From: a virus
IMG/VR virus record: IMGVR_UViG_3300028654_000018
Location: 1 to 64,000 of that record
DNA: 64,000 nt
Reading direction: 5' to 3' (one strand)
Part shown: positions 34,322 through 42,788 of the stretch, piece after piece
Layout: every line of letters starts with the position of its first letter
How positions within the stretch are numbered: position 1 is the first letter of the stretch
Notes under the pieces: generated by a model
Database searches by the model: none
Told to the model about the DNA's origin: nothing
The model's input: the letters and a program-made list of their open reading frames with translations, nothing else
Translations under genes and position numbers: made by a program

Positions 34322-35496
34322 CAATTAAACTCCGTTGCTTCGCCTTTTCTGAGCAAATATGCCGGAGAAACGAACTTTAGCTGTACACGACCAATCCATT
34401 TATTTTCGCGTTCTACCGCAGTTCTAATTACAATACCCTCACGAATTTGCTTTACGTCATTGATCATTGTATTGCCATCACGAAGTTCAATCATTTTTTC
34501 CATAGAGAATGGCCCATGATAAAGAACAGGAACACGTTTTAATCCAACCGCAGTGATAGCTGTTTCTAATTCAGCATCATTTAAGTAACGTCCAGTAGAC
34601 GGAGTGCCAATGAATATATCGAATACTCTGAATTCGGTTCCTTTGACGCCATACTTCAAATCTTGAACATCTCCAAAAATTTCGCCAAGAACATAAACAG
34701 ATTCTCCGCTATGCATTTTGCTAATCTCTTTCAATGCCGCCGTCATTGTAAACGTATCATTAAGTTTTGCGAGAAGCTGTTTGTGATATAGATTATTAGC
34801 ATTAGCATCATTATTTTTGAAAAATCTTCCAGCACCAGACATTCCCTTTGACGTGGCAAAAAATTCTCCATCTAAGATTTCAGAATTGTTAAGTCCAGGA
34901 ACATATGCCATACATGCCCATGTTCCGTGAAGTTTTTCTGTGACAACTACTTCTTCGCCTTCTTCAAGAACTTTGTCATACTTTTGAATATTTTGAATAT
35001 CATAATTTAATGTGATCGCAGGAGCAGAAGCTACCTCGCCTGCCATGTGAACTGGTACTGGCGGATCATATTTTGTGATGCCTAAAAAACCCGCAACATC
35101 GATCCCTTCATCAATGATAAGACGCTGACCAATAAATTCAGCAACAGTGAGGCAAGGGGCACCTGTTTCTGGATGTGTTTCTACTGGATACAAAACCCCT
35201 TGTGAAAAAATCCCGCGCAACCGAATGGCCTTAACACGATCACCTTTGCTACCAGCAAGAGTGCCTTTATTTTCTGCATCTTTCCAAAATCCCATTTTCT
35301 TCAACATCCATTCCGACAGTACTGCGGCTTCTGGAATATAGACGACCAAATCTCCGGCAGCATAACGATGTGAACCATCTTCTAACTTTGCAGAAATACA
35401 GTTATATCCACCAATTTTGATAATAGAAAGTCTATCGGCATCAGGATGATGCTCGACCGAGTCGATTTTAACAACTTGAACAGAAAAAGTACTCAT
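34321..35496 (-). CDS. RNA ligase, DRB0094/Rnl5-like
   Basis: 391 aa. An N-terminal OB-like domain (VEHHPDADRLSIIKIGGYNC) precedes the ligase core: nucleotidyl-lysine motif VVVTEKLHGTWA, LGEIFGDVQDLKYG, EGIVIRT (motif IV) and QLKFVSPAYLL (motif V). This domain order is that of the Deinococcus DRB0094 group, which seals 3'-OH/5'-phosphate nicks in RNA. With the Pnk-like kinase it could rejoin tRNAs cut by host anticodon nucleases. Confidence 0.88.
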   Translation of the reverse strand: MSTFSVQVVKIDSVEHHPDADRLSIIKIGGYNCISAKLEDGSHRYAAGDLVVYIPEAAVLSEWMLKKMGFWKDAENKGTLAGSKGDRVKAIRLRGIFSQGVLYPVETHPETGAPCLTVAEFIGQRLIIDEGIDVAGFLGITKYDPPVPVHMAGEVASAPAITLNYDIQNIQKYDKVLEEGEEVVVTEKLHGTWACMAYVPGLNNSEILDGEFFATSKGMSGAGRFFKNNDANANNLYHKQLLAKLNDTFTMTAALKEISKMHSGESVYVLGEIFGDVQDLKYGVKGTEFRVFDIFIGTPSTGRYLNDAELETAITAVGLKRVPVLYHGPFSMEKMIELRDGNTMINDVKQIREGIVIRTAVERENKWIGRVQLKFVSPAYLLRKGEATEFN

Positions 35497-35505
35497 TATT
35501 TTCTC

Positions 35506-35850
35506 CTACAAGTCCAATGCTAGTTCAGCGCAATACAACGCAAATTTATGCGTGTAGTCAGAATGACCCATAGCATTAACTTCAACTTTGCGAACATCAA
35601 GAAGCGTGACTGCTTCTTTATTTTTTGCAGCACGAACTGAATTAATCAAGTCGGTCATAAAATTTAGTTCGTGAAGATTCCATTCGAGGATAGTTACGAT
35701 TTGCTTAGGACGATATACATGCGGCACTTCAACCGTTCCTAGACGCTGTCCGCGTTCTTTTTGCACAGTTATGAGTTTACTTTCGAAATCTTTGATTGTA
35801 TTGATGAAAGTGAACCCAGAATACACGTCTGTAGAATTTTTAGTAAGCAT
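35506..35850 (-). CDS. hypothetical protein, 114 aa
   Basis: ATG at 35850 with AGAGGAT site. Helical (KDFESKLITVQKERGQRLGTVEVP). A promoter sits just upstream at 35885-35912 and a terminator beyond that. No family recognised. Confidence 0.65.
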   Translation of the reverse strand: MLTKNSTDVYSGFTFINTIKDFESKLITVQKERGQRLGTVEVPHVYRPKQIVTILEWNLHELNFMTDLINSVRAAKNKEAVTLLDVRKVEVNAMGHSDYTHKFALYCAELALDL

Positions 35851-35884
35851 TGTATATCCTCTATATAAATTAAACAATATACAT

Positions 35885-35912
35885 AGCATAACACAGAATA
35901 GCATCCGGTCAA
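35885..35912 (-). promoter_or_regulatory. sigma70-type promoter
   Basis: TTGACC (35907-35912), 16-nt spacer, TATGCT (35885-35890), 35 nt upstream of the 114-aa gene. Confidence 0.5.
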
Positions 35913-35913
35913 G

Positions 35914-35945
35914 AAAAAAATAGCACGATTTCTCGTGCTATTTTA
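35914..35945. terminator. bidirectional Rho-independent terminator
   Basis: AAAATAGCACGA, loop TTTC, TCGTGCTATTTT. Ends the operon to its right, immediately before the promoter for the RNA-ligase group. Confidence 0.88.
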
Positions 35946-35960
35946 ACTAATTATTAATTA

Positions 35961-36287
35961 TTACTGAACTATACGCCAATTACCGAAAACATCAAGACAT
36001 TCAACATGATATTCATTAACGATAACTTCTTGACCATATTGATCGTAGCCTAAAATACGGGCAACGTTAAAATCTCTGCAGTATGGTTCGCCAATAATCC
36101 AAGCTGGTGGTGGGAATGCAAAAATCCATGCATGATATTCGCGTCCTTCATGCCTATCTCCGTAGTGACGATCACCATCGTGTCTATCATGTCCGTAATC
36201 ATGTCCTCGTCCGCGATCACCGTCAGCAAGAACAGGAGTTGCGATCAAAGCTAGTGCTGCTACGATAATTAAAAGCATCTTTTTCAT
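35961..36287 (-). CDS. exported His/Asp/Gly-rich protein, 108 aa
   Basis: Signal peptide MKKMLLIIVAALALIATPVLA; then a low-complexity HDYGHDRHDGDRHYGDRHEG stretch suited to metal binding; then a compact domain with two Cys (EPYCRDF, HVECLD). Periplasmic location likely. Unknown function. Confidence 0.7.
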   Translation of the reverse strand: MKKMLLIIVAALALIATPVLADGDRGRGHDYGHDRHDGDRHYGDRHEGREYHAWIFAFPPPAWIIGEPYCRDFNVARILGYDQYGQEVIVNEYHVECLDVFGNWRIVQ

Positions 36288-36592
36288 TTTGGCCTACCTT
36301 TCAATATTTTTTTGAATGTACTCATACTACAATAATCTACTTGCTTTGTCAATTCTATCAAACTATGATGCAACCTTTTGGCCTGGCTTCCTTGACCATT
36401 TCGCATAAGATCACGCTCTAAATCCATATTACGCTCTAATACGAATTCAACTTCGCCACATACTGTTTCGTGACCTTTTTGATATGTTGTTAACAAAAAT
36501 GATCCTAGAAACATCATCATCAAAGATAGGAATAATAGTTTGGCTGATCCTGAACCTAAAAAATCATGTGTGCGTTCTAAAAAAGTTTTCAT
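36284..36592 (-). CDS. membrane protein with coiled tail, 102 aa
   Basis: One membrane span (LLFLSLMMMFLGSFLLTTY) and a charged helical remainder with two Cys. ATGA-type overlap with the secreted protein downstream. Small spanin-like layout is conceivable but no lipobox partner is evident. Confidence 0.6.
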   Translation of the reverse strand: MKTFLERTHDFLGSGSAKLLFLSLMMMFLGSFLLTTYQKGHETVCGEVEFVLERNMDLERDLMRNGQGSQAKRLHHSLIELTKQVDYCSMSTFKKILKGRPK

Positions 36593-36593
36593 A

Positions 36594-36827
36594 TCACGTG
36601 CAATCAGATTGATCCCAAAAATCTTTCAAGTGTTTAGCAACATTATGACGAAGATACGATAACAAATCCATATCTCCATTTAACATATCTTTTGCGCCTG
36701 CTGCTCCGTCAATAGTATAATCAATTGCTGCTTCTGTTAAATCACATTTCTTATCCAATGGTAAAGCACCAATATATATTATGCACATAGCAAAAATAAT
36801 AATCGTGGCTTCTTTTATCGGACTCAT
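36594..36827 (-). CDS. 77-aa protein with N-terminal membrane span
   Basis: Hydrophobic segment ATIIIFAMCIIYIGALPL may be an anchor or signal; the rest is soluble with two Cys (KKCDL, SDCT). Unknown. Confidence 0.6.
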   Translation of the reverse strand: MSPIKEATIIIFAMCIIYIGALPLDKKCDLTEAAIDYTIDGAAGAKDMLNGDMDLLSYLRHNVAKHLKDFWDQSDCT

Positions 36828-37051
36828 TTTTTGTTGTTGATCCCAAAAATAACACGGTCAACAAAGAAAAATACACATCCACCGCAAATATTTGAAAATA
36901 GCAAAGCCGCAAAAAATGGAAAATTTAAAACATGCAGCGCAAATTGCATCGCAGGATAATAAACTATAATGCCAGATTGCCAACGAATATGATATACGAA
37001 AAACTGTTTCAAAACCGATTTTGTAAAAAAGCCCGTGAATGGATTAATCAT
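36824..37051 (-). CDS. 75-aa membrane protein
   Basis: ATG at 37051 selected because it overlaps the upstream stop by 8 nt. Two hydrophobic segments. Unknown. Confidence 0.55.
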   Translation of the reverse strand: MINPFTGFFTKSVLKQFFVYHIRWQSGIIVYYPAMQFALHVLNFPFFAALLFSNICGGCVFFFVDRVIFGINNKK

Positions 37052-37307
37052 ATCTGATATCTTCTCCTGATTCGTACCAACGATCCTCATCATAGTTCCA
37101 ATGTCTGTGATCATATATCATAACATTAAGCCAAAATAACTTCAATAGAGATAATCTAAACAAAGGGCCGGCGTGATCTTGTTTTCTAGTCCAGCTTAAT
37201 TTAAATTCAAAAAAATCTTCTGATAGACCGCTACTATTGCCAAGTTCTAATTGTATCTCGAAGCTTTTATGTTTTGAAAGCTGCACAGTTTTACAAAAAG
37301 ATGTCAT
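37044..37307 (-). CDS. hypothetical protein, 87 aa
   Basis: Mixed beta/helix, aromatic-rich C-terminus (WNYDEDRWYESGEDIRYD). Overlaps both neighbours. Unknown. Confidence 0.55.
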   Translation of the reverse strand: MTSFCKTVQLSKHKSFEIQLELGNSSGLSEDFFEFKLSWTRKQDHAGPLFRLSLLKLFWLNVMIYDHRHWNYDEDRWYESGEDIRYD

Positions 37308-37522
37308 TTCTTTTTCTTTCTTTTAACTTTTTTATTTTTCATCTTATAATTAAGAAATTTAAATAAATTTACCAAACTCAATATAAATGATGAAAAAATT
37401 ACAAATTCACAAATTGGTCGAAGTGCTTCATAATGATTTCCGATATAACAACTACCGAGTAGTAATATAATTGTCAAATAGTTAATACCGTAGGTATGTT
37501 TTATAAAAAAATCTTTTTTCAT
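37304..37522 (-). CDS. 72-aa membrane protein with poly-Lys tail
   Basis: Two spans and a C-terminal KMKNKKVKRKKKK, so the C-terminus is cytoplasmic by the positive-inside rule. Unknown. Confidence 0.55.
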   Translation of the reverse strand: MKKDFFIKHTYGINYLTIILLLGSCYIGNHYEALRPICEFVIFSSFILSLVNLFKFLNYKMKNKKVKRKKKK

Positions 37523-37528
37523 TTGTTC

Positions 37529-38101
37529 CTAATCCGGAATTACTTCGCCACTAAACACGACATTATTGCCGTTGACTTCTTTAGTGCAACCCATGAGCTT
37601 CAAATCAGGAAACATCTTATGATGAATTGAACGAGTTGACAACGCGAGTTGCAAATCATCAGGATCATAAAAGCCAACATCATGATAGACTTCGATTGTC
37701 AATGGAACATCGCCAGGACTACCAATTGTAGCGAGAGCATGATCAAGAATATCTTGTTTTTGAACATTAGAAAGTTTTAGATCGACATTTTTTACATGGC
37801 GTGTTCCATCAACAACCGTGTCAACTTTTTCTTTCTTTTTACCGACAACTTTTTTCTTTGGCTTGGCGAAAGGAACCCAACTTTTCTTTTCGATGACATC
37901 ATCAACTTCTTCTTCTTTTTGAAAATGAACTTTTACTGAACGTTCGCCTTCATATTTGTCCCAGTCAACATCCACGTTATCGATTAACAATCCGATATCA
38001 ACGGTTTCGATCTGTTCTTTTTCATCGTCTGGATTTTTCGCAGGAAGTTCGCGTGATACGCAAATATAAGTCTTGCCGACAAGTTTATTTTCTTCTGACA
38101 T
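37529..38101 (-). CDS. hypothetical protein with YDPDD domain, 190 aa
   Basis: Lys-rich centre (FAKPKKKVVGKKKEKVD). The C-terminal 70 residues, with VYHDVGFYDPDDLQLALSTRSIHHKMFPDLK, align with the C-terminal part of the gene at 38182, so the two share a domain. Promoter at 38139-38166. Confidence 0.7.
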   Translation of the reverse strand: MSEENKLVGKTYICVSRELPAKNPDDEKEQIETVDIGLLIDNVDVDWDKYEGERSVKVHFQKEEEVDDVIEKKSWVPFAKPKKKVVGKKKEKVDTVVDGTRHVKNVDLKLSNVQKQDILDHALATIGSPGDVPLTIEVYHDVGFYDPDDLQLALSTRSIHHKMFPDLKLMGCTKEVNGNNVVFSGEVIPD

Positions 38102-38138
38102 TTGTATCTCCGTTTAAGCAGTTAATAAATTACACTTA

Positions 38139-38166
38139 ATACTAACATATTGGCACTACAAGTCAA
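38139..38166 (-). promoter_or_regulatory. sigma70-type promoter
   Basis: TTGACT (38161-38166), 16-nt spacer, TAGTAT (38139-38144), 38 nt before the 190-aa gene. Confidence 0.55.
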
Positions 38167-38181
38167 CTCTTTAATTATTAA

Positions 38182-38622
38182 CTAAAATTTAACGATAAAC
38201 TGGTATATTAGGTCAGATTTATCATAAACACAGTTATATTGTGTTTCGAACGAAATTTTACTCATCACACAATGATCGTTCGCAAAGTCTGGATACGGAC
38301 TTTTGTGAACTGCGCGAACATTTAACGCCATTTCGAAGTCGTCGGGATCGAAGGAGTCTATATCCAAATATACTCGTATCTTAAATCTAGACATAGCCAA
38401 TGATTCTGTAAAAAGAGTTATTATATCTGGATTCATTACACAATTTATTTTAATTTCGCCGCGTATTCGAGACGGCGGTAAGGAGATCGGATAATTCCCA
38501 TAACCAAATACTATATTTGGTTCAGCCATTTCTTCTATAGACAACATGCTACTAGGAATAGCAAACAGTTCGACTTGTTCGGTATCTGTGTGAATGATCT
38601 TTATTAGTGTGCGATTCGCCAC
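38182..38622 (-). CDS. hypothetical protein with FDPDD domain, 146 aa
   Basis: VYLDIDSFDPDDFEMALNVRAVHKSPYPDF mirrors the motif of the 190-aa protein downstream. Likely beta-rich. One nt from the 63-aa gene upstream. Confidence 0.7.
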   Translation of the reverse strand: MANRTLIKIIHTDTEQVELFAIPSSMLSIEEMAEPNIVFGYGNYPISLPPSRIRGEIKINCVMNPDIITLFTESLAMSRFKIRVYLDIDSFDPDDFEMALNVRAVHKSPYPDFANDHCVMSKISFETQYNCVYDKSDLIYQFIVKF

Positions 38623-38623
38623 G

Positions 38624-38815
38624 TTATTTCGGAGTTTTAATTGCTTGAATGACTTCTACGAGAACCCAGCGTGCTGGAGTATAGTCGATGCGCTTGCAAA
38701 CTTCTAGTTCTTCTGCAGTGAGAGTAGGATCAGCCATAAATTGATATACGTTTGTGTTACCGTCTGCACGAACTACATGTTCTCTTTTGCCTAGCTTACT
38801 TTGATGATTTGCCAT
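38624..38815 (-). CDS. hypothetical protein, 63 aa
   Basis: Soluble, with ELEVCKRIDYTPARWVLVEVIQAI at its C-terminus. Its GGAG ribosome binding site lies inside a 14-bp perfect palindrome (38819-38832) that could mask it. Confidence 0.65.
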   Translation of the reverse strand: MANHQSKLGKREHVVRADGNTNVYQFMADPTLTAEELEVCKRIDYTPARWVLVEVIQAIKTPK

Positions 38816-38818
38816 TTT

Positions 38819-38832
38819 ATACTCCGGAGTAT
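38819..38832. promoter_or_regulatory. 14-bp palindrome ATACTCCGGAGTAT
   Basis: Perfect inverted repeat that contains the Shine-Dalgarno of the 63-aa gene, in the divergent region before the ClpP-like gene. Could be an operator or a translation switch. Confidence 0.35.
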
Positions 38833-38935
38833 TGTTTCAGGGACTTGACAACATTCACTATAGTTGTTTCTGTGTGCCAATACAAATTTATTTTTGACCT
38901 AGAATATTTGCCCAGATATTATTAAATAGATTATG

Positions 38936-39598
38936 ATGAAATTTTTCAAAGCTCTTTTGGTCTGTTTAATAGTAACCTCGTTCATATCAGTTCCGAATCC
39001 TGTCGCGGCAGAAACTATATATCAACCAGAACATGTAGCAAAATTTAGAATAGAAAAAAATGAAGGCATCATCAATATTCAAGGTACAATCGACGAAGAT
39101 TCCGCGACACAAACAGACAACGCATTTATATTTTTTAAACTTCATAATATACACAATGTAATCATTCATTTGCATAGTTTGGGCGGTTCTGTAAAAGCCG
39201 GCATAAAAATTATCGATGATATGAATGCCGCAAAAGATTTAAAAGTTGACGTTATCACAATGGTAGATCACAAAGAATATTGCGCCAGTATGTGTACCGC
39301 CATTTTTGCAGCAGGATCAAGTAGAATTGCCGCAGCAGACACAATTTGGATGTTTCATTCACCCTTTGTAAAATTAACAGACGAAGAAAAAAATGATCCG
39401 ATGATTGTTTTGGCTGCTAAGTTACAAACAGCAACAGCTAGAAGAATAATGCTAGCCGTCTATCGTTCTGCTGATCCCATGTTTACTGATACTGTTTTAG
39501 TTAAATATGTGAATGATGATACCGGCAAACAACTTATTTTATACGGTAGCGATCTTATTAAACATACCAACTTTATTACATTCGGAATCATTAACTAA
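38936..39598 (+). CDS. exported ClpP/SppA-fold serine protease
   Basis: About 220 aa on the plus strand, against its surroundings. Signal peptide KFFKALLVCLIVTSFISVPNPVAA, then VIIHLHSLGGSVKAGIKIIDDM (oxyanion glycine loop), EYCASMCTAIFAAGSSRIA with the nucleophile Ser, and WMFHSP with the catalytic His, as in Clp/crotonase-fold peptidases. The export signal separates it from cytosolic prohead proteases. A periplasmic role (envelope remodelling, exclusion) is inferred. Tandem ATGs at 38933/38936. Confidence 0.78.
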   Translation: MKFFKALLVCLIVTSFISVPNPVAAETIYQPEHVAKFRIEKNEGIINIQGTIDEDSATQTDNAFIFFKLHNIHNVIIHLHSLGGSVKAGIKIIDDMNAAKDLKVDVITMVDHKEYCASMCTAIFAAGSSRIAAADTIWMFHSPFVKLTDEEKNDPMIVLAAKLQTATARRIMLAVYRSADPMFTDTVLVKYVNDDTGKQLILYGSDLIKHTNFITFGIIN

Positions 39599-40056
39599 AT
39601 CTTTTTAAGAGTAATGCCAGCTTCTTTTAACTTTATTTCACCAATAATAATACTCTTGCGCCATTTTTCTTTTAAATGAACATAAGAATCAACATCATCA
39701 TATGGGATATTGACCGTTTTGATCTCGGCGTAAATTAAGTCGTCAGCACAAGTAGTGCAAGGCGCTAAAGTAGAATAAACATGACATCCTTTTAGAGACT
39801 CTAAATCATGATCTTTTAAATTCTTTCTTGCTTCGGCAATAGCGCGTTTTTCCGCACACATTAGCCATAGTGATTTTTCTCCGGCTTTTAATCTCTTCGG
39901 TTTGTTCTTTACGCCGTCTGCAAAGTTATTATTTGCTTTTGCTATAACTGTTTTACCATCGGGCGCGACGATTACTGCGCCAACTTTAACTGTTGGATGT
40001 GGGCTTCCTTTGGCTTCTTCAAAAGCTAACTCTATGAAATCTTTTTTCTTTGTCAT
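39595..40056 (-). CDS. dCMP/cytidine deaminase-like enzyme
   Basis: 153 aa. LWLMCAEKRAIAEA supplies Cys-Ala-Glu (first zinc ligand and proton shuttle) and TLAPCTTCADDLI the PCxxC ligands. The Cys instead of His in the first motif is the cytidine-deaminase form, whereas T4 dCMP deaminase has HAE; substrate therefore uncertain. Makes dUMP for ThyX if it acts on dCMP. Ends in TAG, overlapping the convergent protease gene by 4 nt. Confidence 0.78.
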   Translation of the reverse strand: MTKKKDFIELAFEEAKGSPHPTVKVGAVIVAPDGKTVIAKANNNFADGVKNKPKRLKAGEKSLWLMCAEKRAIAEARKNLKDHDLESLKGCHVYSTLAPCTTCADDLIYAEIKTVNIPYDDVDSYVHLKEKWRKSIIIGEIKLKEAGITLKKI

Positions 40057-40328
40057 TGTGACATTCTCATCATGAATTCCGCTTCATCTTCTTCATTGTT
40101 AAAAGCTATTGATACTCTTGCAAAAGTTATGAGTGGCGTTTCTGCTATTTCATATGCCATGTTATAATTGTTGGGATATATCAATTTTAGATTATTATAG
40201 ACTTCAGAAATATTAGGAATATCAGTATCATACTCAGTCGCCCAGATAAACTCCATCTTGCCTCCACCTGCTGCAAGTGCGCCATCAGATATTCTTTTAA
40301 AAATTACATGTCTTCCATCTATAATCAT
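40053..40328 (-). CDS. DxAxF-tail family protein, 91 aa
   Basis: Tail ARVSIAFNNEEDEAEFMMRMSQ. Start at 40328 overlaps the upstream stop (ATGA). Head of the cytidine deaminase end of a seven-gene run of small proteins. Confidence 0.7.
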   Translation of the reverse strand: MIIDGRHVIFKRISDGALAAGGGKMEFIWATEYDTDIPNISEVYNNLKLIYPNNYNMAYEIAETPLITFARVSIAFNNEEDEAEFMMRMSQ

Positions 40329-40579
40329 ATTTCTATTCCGCCCGATGCCCAAAGCATAAATGCTGCCTCATCTGAATCATTTTTAAATTCTACGATCATC
40401 TGATATGCCGTAGGAAAAATTATTGCTTCTTTTAATACTCTACATTTCGGATTATGCGTGAAAAGTGTTGTTTCTAAAGCATCGCACGATTCTTTGCTAA
40501 ACCACGATAAACTAGACAGAGCATGAATACCACGCCAGCGACGTTTTTTCTTTGATGTTTGTTCGAATGTTATTTTCAT
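40325..40579 (-). CDS. DxAxF-tail family protein, 84 aa
   Basis: N-terminus MKITFEQTSKKKRRW, helix SKESCDALETTLF, tail QMIVEFKNDSDEAAFMLWAS. The N-terminal M-x-(V/I)-T/R-F/I strand recurs in the genes at 41612 and 41370. Confidence 0.7.
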   Translation of the reverse strand: MKITFEQTSKKKRRWRGIHALSSLSWFSKESCDALETTLFTHNPKCRVLKEAIIFPTAYQMIVEFKNDSDEAAFMLWASGGIEI

Positions 40580-40882
40580 TTACCACCAATCGAACCAGTC
40601 ATCATCGACATCGATTTGAACGCCATCTGCACCATTTGATGTTAGTAATATAAATGCTGCCTCATCTGCTTCGTTACTGAAAGAAACAGATATTTGATTA
40701 CATGATCTATATTTTATTTTGATGTACTGAATATTCAAAAGAATTGGTATTTTTTTAAATTCTGCGAGAATTTTTTTAAAATTTTGCTTATCGAACTGTC
40801 TATGCGTCTGCCACGTGGATATATACCCTTTGAATGGTATATCACGCTTACGAAATGTAATATATGCTTTAGTAACTGCCAT
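40580..40882 (-). CDS. DxAxF-tail family protein, 100 aa
   Basis: ATG at 40882 preceded by GAGGT. Tail QISVSFSNEADEAAFILLTS, followed by an acidic aromatic extension (VDDDWFDWW). Confidence 0.7.
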   Translation of the reverse strand: MAVTKAYITFRKRDIPFKGYISTWQTHRQFDKQNFKKILAEFKKIPILLNIQYIKIKYRSCNQISVSFSNEADEAAFILLTSNGADGVQIDVDDDWFDWW

Positions 40883-40932
40883 TTTTACCTCGAATTGCAT
40901 TAAGATAGTTTAACACAATGTCTAATGAATAA

Positions 40933-41373
40933 TCAATATTCTATAAATTTGATGTCTCTTCCAGTAAAATATAACTTAAACAATGCCGATACAGTCTCGG
41001 CTTCTTCTCCTGGCAAATGTATCAGACCATAATATACATAATACTCATTTACAAAATCCGCAGTGCAAAATGAGTGCGGCGACGCATAATTGCGATTAGA
41101 TCGATCAAGATCATCTACTGTGAGATTTGATATTGCTTCATTAACCATATTTGCAACATATTTGTTAAGATCGAGTGTAGCCACATCTTGTTTTGTTTCT
41201 GCATCATAACAATCATAGTTGAATTGTTCACATAAAAAATTATGAACTTCTTTCATTAATTTTTTGTCAGAATCCTGTGTTATACGTGTAGATGATGTAC
41301 CACTAGTAACAATGGTAATAGGACATACGTCATTTAGCCGTTGTTGTGAAAATAATGTCACGGTAATGGTCAT
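40933..41373 (-). CDS. DxAxF-tail-related protein, 146 aa
   Basis: Divergent tail LPGEEAETVSALFKLYFTG. The N-terminus MTITVTLFSQQ is a strand as in its neighbours. ATGA overlap with the gene upstream. Confidence 0.6.
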   Translation of the reverse strand: MTITVTLFSQQRLNDVCPITIVTSGTSSTRITQDSDKKLMKEVHNFLCEQFNYDCYDAETKQDVATLDLNKYVANMVNEAISNLTVDDLDRSNRNYASPHSFCTADFVNEYYVYYGLIHLPGEEAETVSALFKLYFTGRDIKFIEY

Positions 41374-41615
41374 ATTTCTATCCTTTTTTCATTTGATAAC
41401 CACCAAAACATGAACACTGCTGCTTCTTCATCTGTAGTAAGCTTTATTAGCATTTGATGTTGATTTTCTCCGTAAGATCCACTATCTATACAAGTTTCTA
41501 TATCTGAAAATCGTTCTTTTAAAAAACTCGAAATTTGTTCGCATGTTTCTCGGGGACAAAAAGTAAGAGTAAACCAAGTACGAATATTTGTATGTTTATT
41601 AATTCTTACGATCAT
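41370..41615 (-). CDS. DxAxF-tail family protein, 81 aa
   Basis: Helix RETCEQISSFLKERF parallels SKESCDALETTLF of the 40325 gene; tail QMLIKLTTDEEAAVFMFWWLS. Overlaps on both sides (4 nt). Confidence 0.7.
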   Translation of the reverse strand: MIVRINKHTNIRTWFTLTFCPRETCEQISSFLKERFSDIETCIDSGSYGENQHQMLIKLTTDEEAAVFMFWWLSNEKRIEI

Positions 41616-41845
41616 AGATCAAATGCTCCAGCACTCGCAAGCATTACGAATTCTGCATCATCTTCTTCTGTTGATAATATCACTGCAACAGTATCGTTAT
41701 ATTCTCCTACATATGCATTAGGTAATTTTTCTTGAATTTTAAGTCGTACTGCTGCTCTATCAATCCAACTATCAAAATCGCAACTTTTCCAAACAAAAGT
41801 ATCGGTAGTAGTTTCTGATCTATCTCTTTTAAATGTTACTTTCAT
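41612..41845 (-). CDS. DxAxF-tail family protein, 77 aa
   Basis: Shortest member: MKVTFKRDRSETTTDTF, one helix, tail TVAVILSTEEDDAEFVMLAS. It defines the minimal unit: strand, helix, strand pair, tail helix. Confidence 0.7.
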   Translation of the reverse strand: MKVTFKRDRSETTTDTFVWKSCDFDSWIDRAAVRLKIQEKLPNAYVGEYNDTVAVILSTEEDDAEFVMLASAGAFDL

Positions 41846-42663
41846 AGTTTGAAAAACTCTAATTTACCATGAAATTCTTCGATACAATTCAGCAACAGTT
41901 CTTTGATAGCTTTTTCATCCGGACGATCTTGTAGTGTAGAGTTTTCATATGCTGTTAGCATTACTTTATCTAACCGATTGAATTCTATCTCTAATTCTGA
42001 TAATGAATATTTTCCTTGTCTAACTTCTAACAAATAATCTCCGTCGCGCTTAATGTTAAAATCACCGGTATTTAAAATTTGTTCAGCTTCAAGCATAAGT
42101 CGCAACATATGTCCGGCATATTTTGTATCATATCCAAATGTTGCTATAGATGCAGCACGGCTTTGATTTAAATGTCCATTTTTATTTTTAATTTTGTGGA
42201 ATTGGCTATGTGCAAATCCCGTATATTTGTAATATGCTCCTCTATGGATAAATATCTTACGATTGTCGCGTACCATCTTAGAAATTTTCGTTTGTGTAAT
42301 TACATCTACATCACATGTAAAGATACTATCGAGCATATTGGGGTTGTTACCCATCATCAATTGAAAATATTTTACAATTGAATAAATTGAAATATCATAT
42401 TCGGCTGTATTATCTACAAGATGATGCTCTTGATATTGCTCAAAGCGTTGCTGTTGCGTTCCAAAACCGTCAATTTCTCCTCGCAAATGTGGGAAGATCA
42501 TATCGAGCGGCGGGATACAAAAACCATAAACATCTTTATCAGAACTATCTTGTGAACAACCATATGCCTGAGAACCCATCACAGTTTCATACACAGTATT
42601 TGTAATCACAAAATCTGGCGGATGTGCTAAACCTTTAGCTGTGAGTTCTGAAATAAGTGTCAC
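41842..42663 (-). CDS. RlaP-type nucleotidyltransferase
   Basis: 273 aa, GTG start overlapping the upstream TGA. TVMGSQAYGCSQDSSDKDVYGFCIPP is the GS...D-x-D active site of the predicted nucleotidyltransferases often linked to RNA ligases and polynucleotide kinases in phages and bacteria. Helical remainder. Substrate unknown; a role in RNA end repair fits the ligase and kinase in this window. Confidence 0.8.
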   Translation of the reverse strand: MTLISELTAKGLAHPPDFVITNTVYETVMGSQAYGCSQDSSDKDVYGFCIPPLDMIFPHLRGEIDGFGTQQQRFEQYQEHHLVDNTAEYDISIYSIVKYFQLMMGNNPNMLDSIFTCDVDVITQTKISKMVRDNRKIFIHRGAYYKYTGFAHSQFHKIKNKNGHLNQSRAASIATFGYDTKYAGHMLRLMLEAEQILNTGDFNIKRDGDYLLEVRQGKYSLSELEIEFNRLDKVMLTAYENSTLQDRPDEKAIKELLLNCIEEFHGKLEFFKL

Positions 42664-42776
42664 AAATTTCCTTCATGCAAAATTCTTATTGAAGTAATAA
42701 TATTGTCTTCGATATCCACTGGACCCTCAACGTAAATGTATTTGTCATCAGTCGGAATTATCTTTTCCATTTTCAT
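42660..42776 (-). CDS. 38-aa hypothetical peptide
   Basis: MKMEKIIPTDDKYIYVEGPVDIEDN...; acidic, soluble. Its TGA overlaps the GTG of the nucleotidyltransferase, which it may couple in translation. Confidence 0.5.
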   Translation of the reverse strand: MKMEKIIPTDDKYIYVEGPVDIEDNIITSIRILHEGNL

Positions 42777-42788
42777 TTTTTGATCCCC

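Noticed and set aside
22764-40056. Genome-wide reassignment of UAG because of the CTA tRNA
   Set aside because: Genes at 22764 and 39595 end with TAG at sensible positions beside overlapping starts, and long genes contain no in-frame TAG. Local suppression remains possible.
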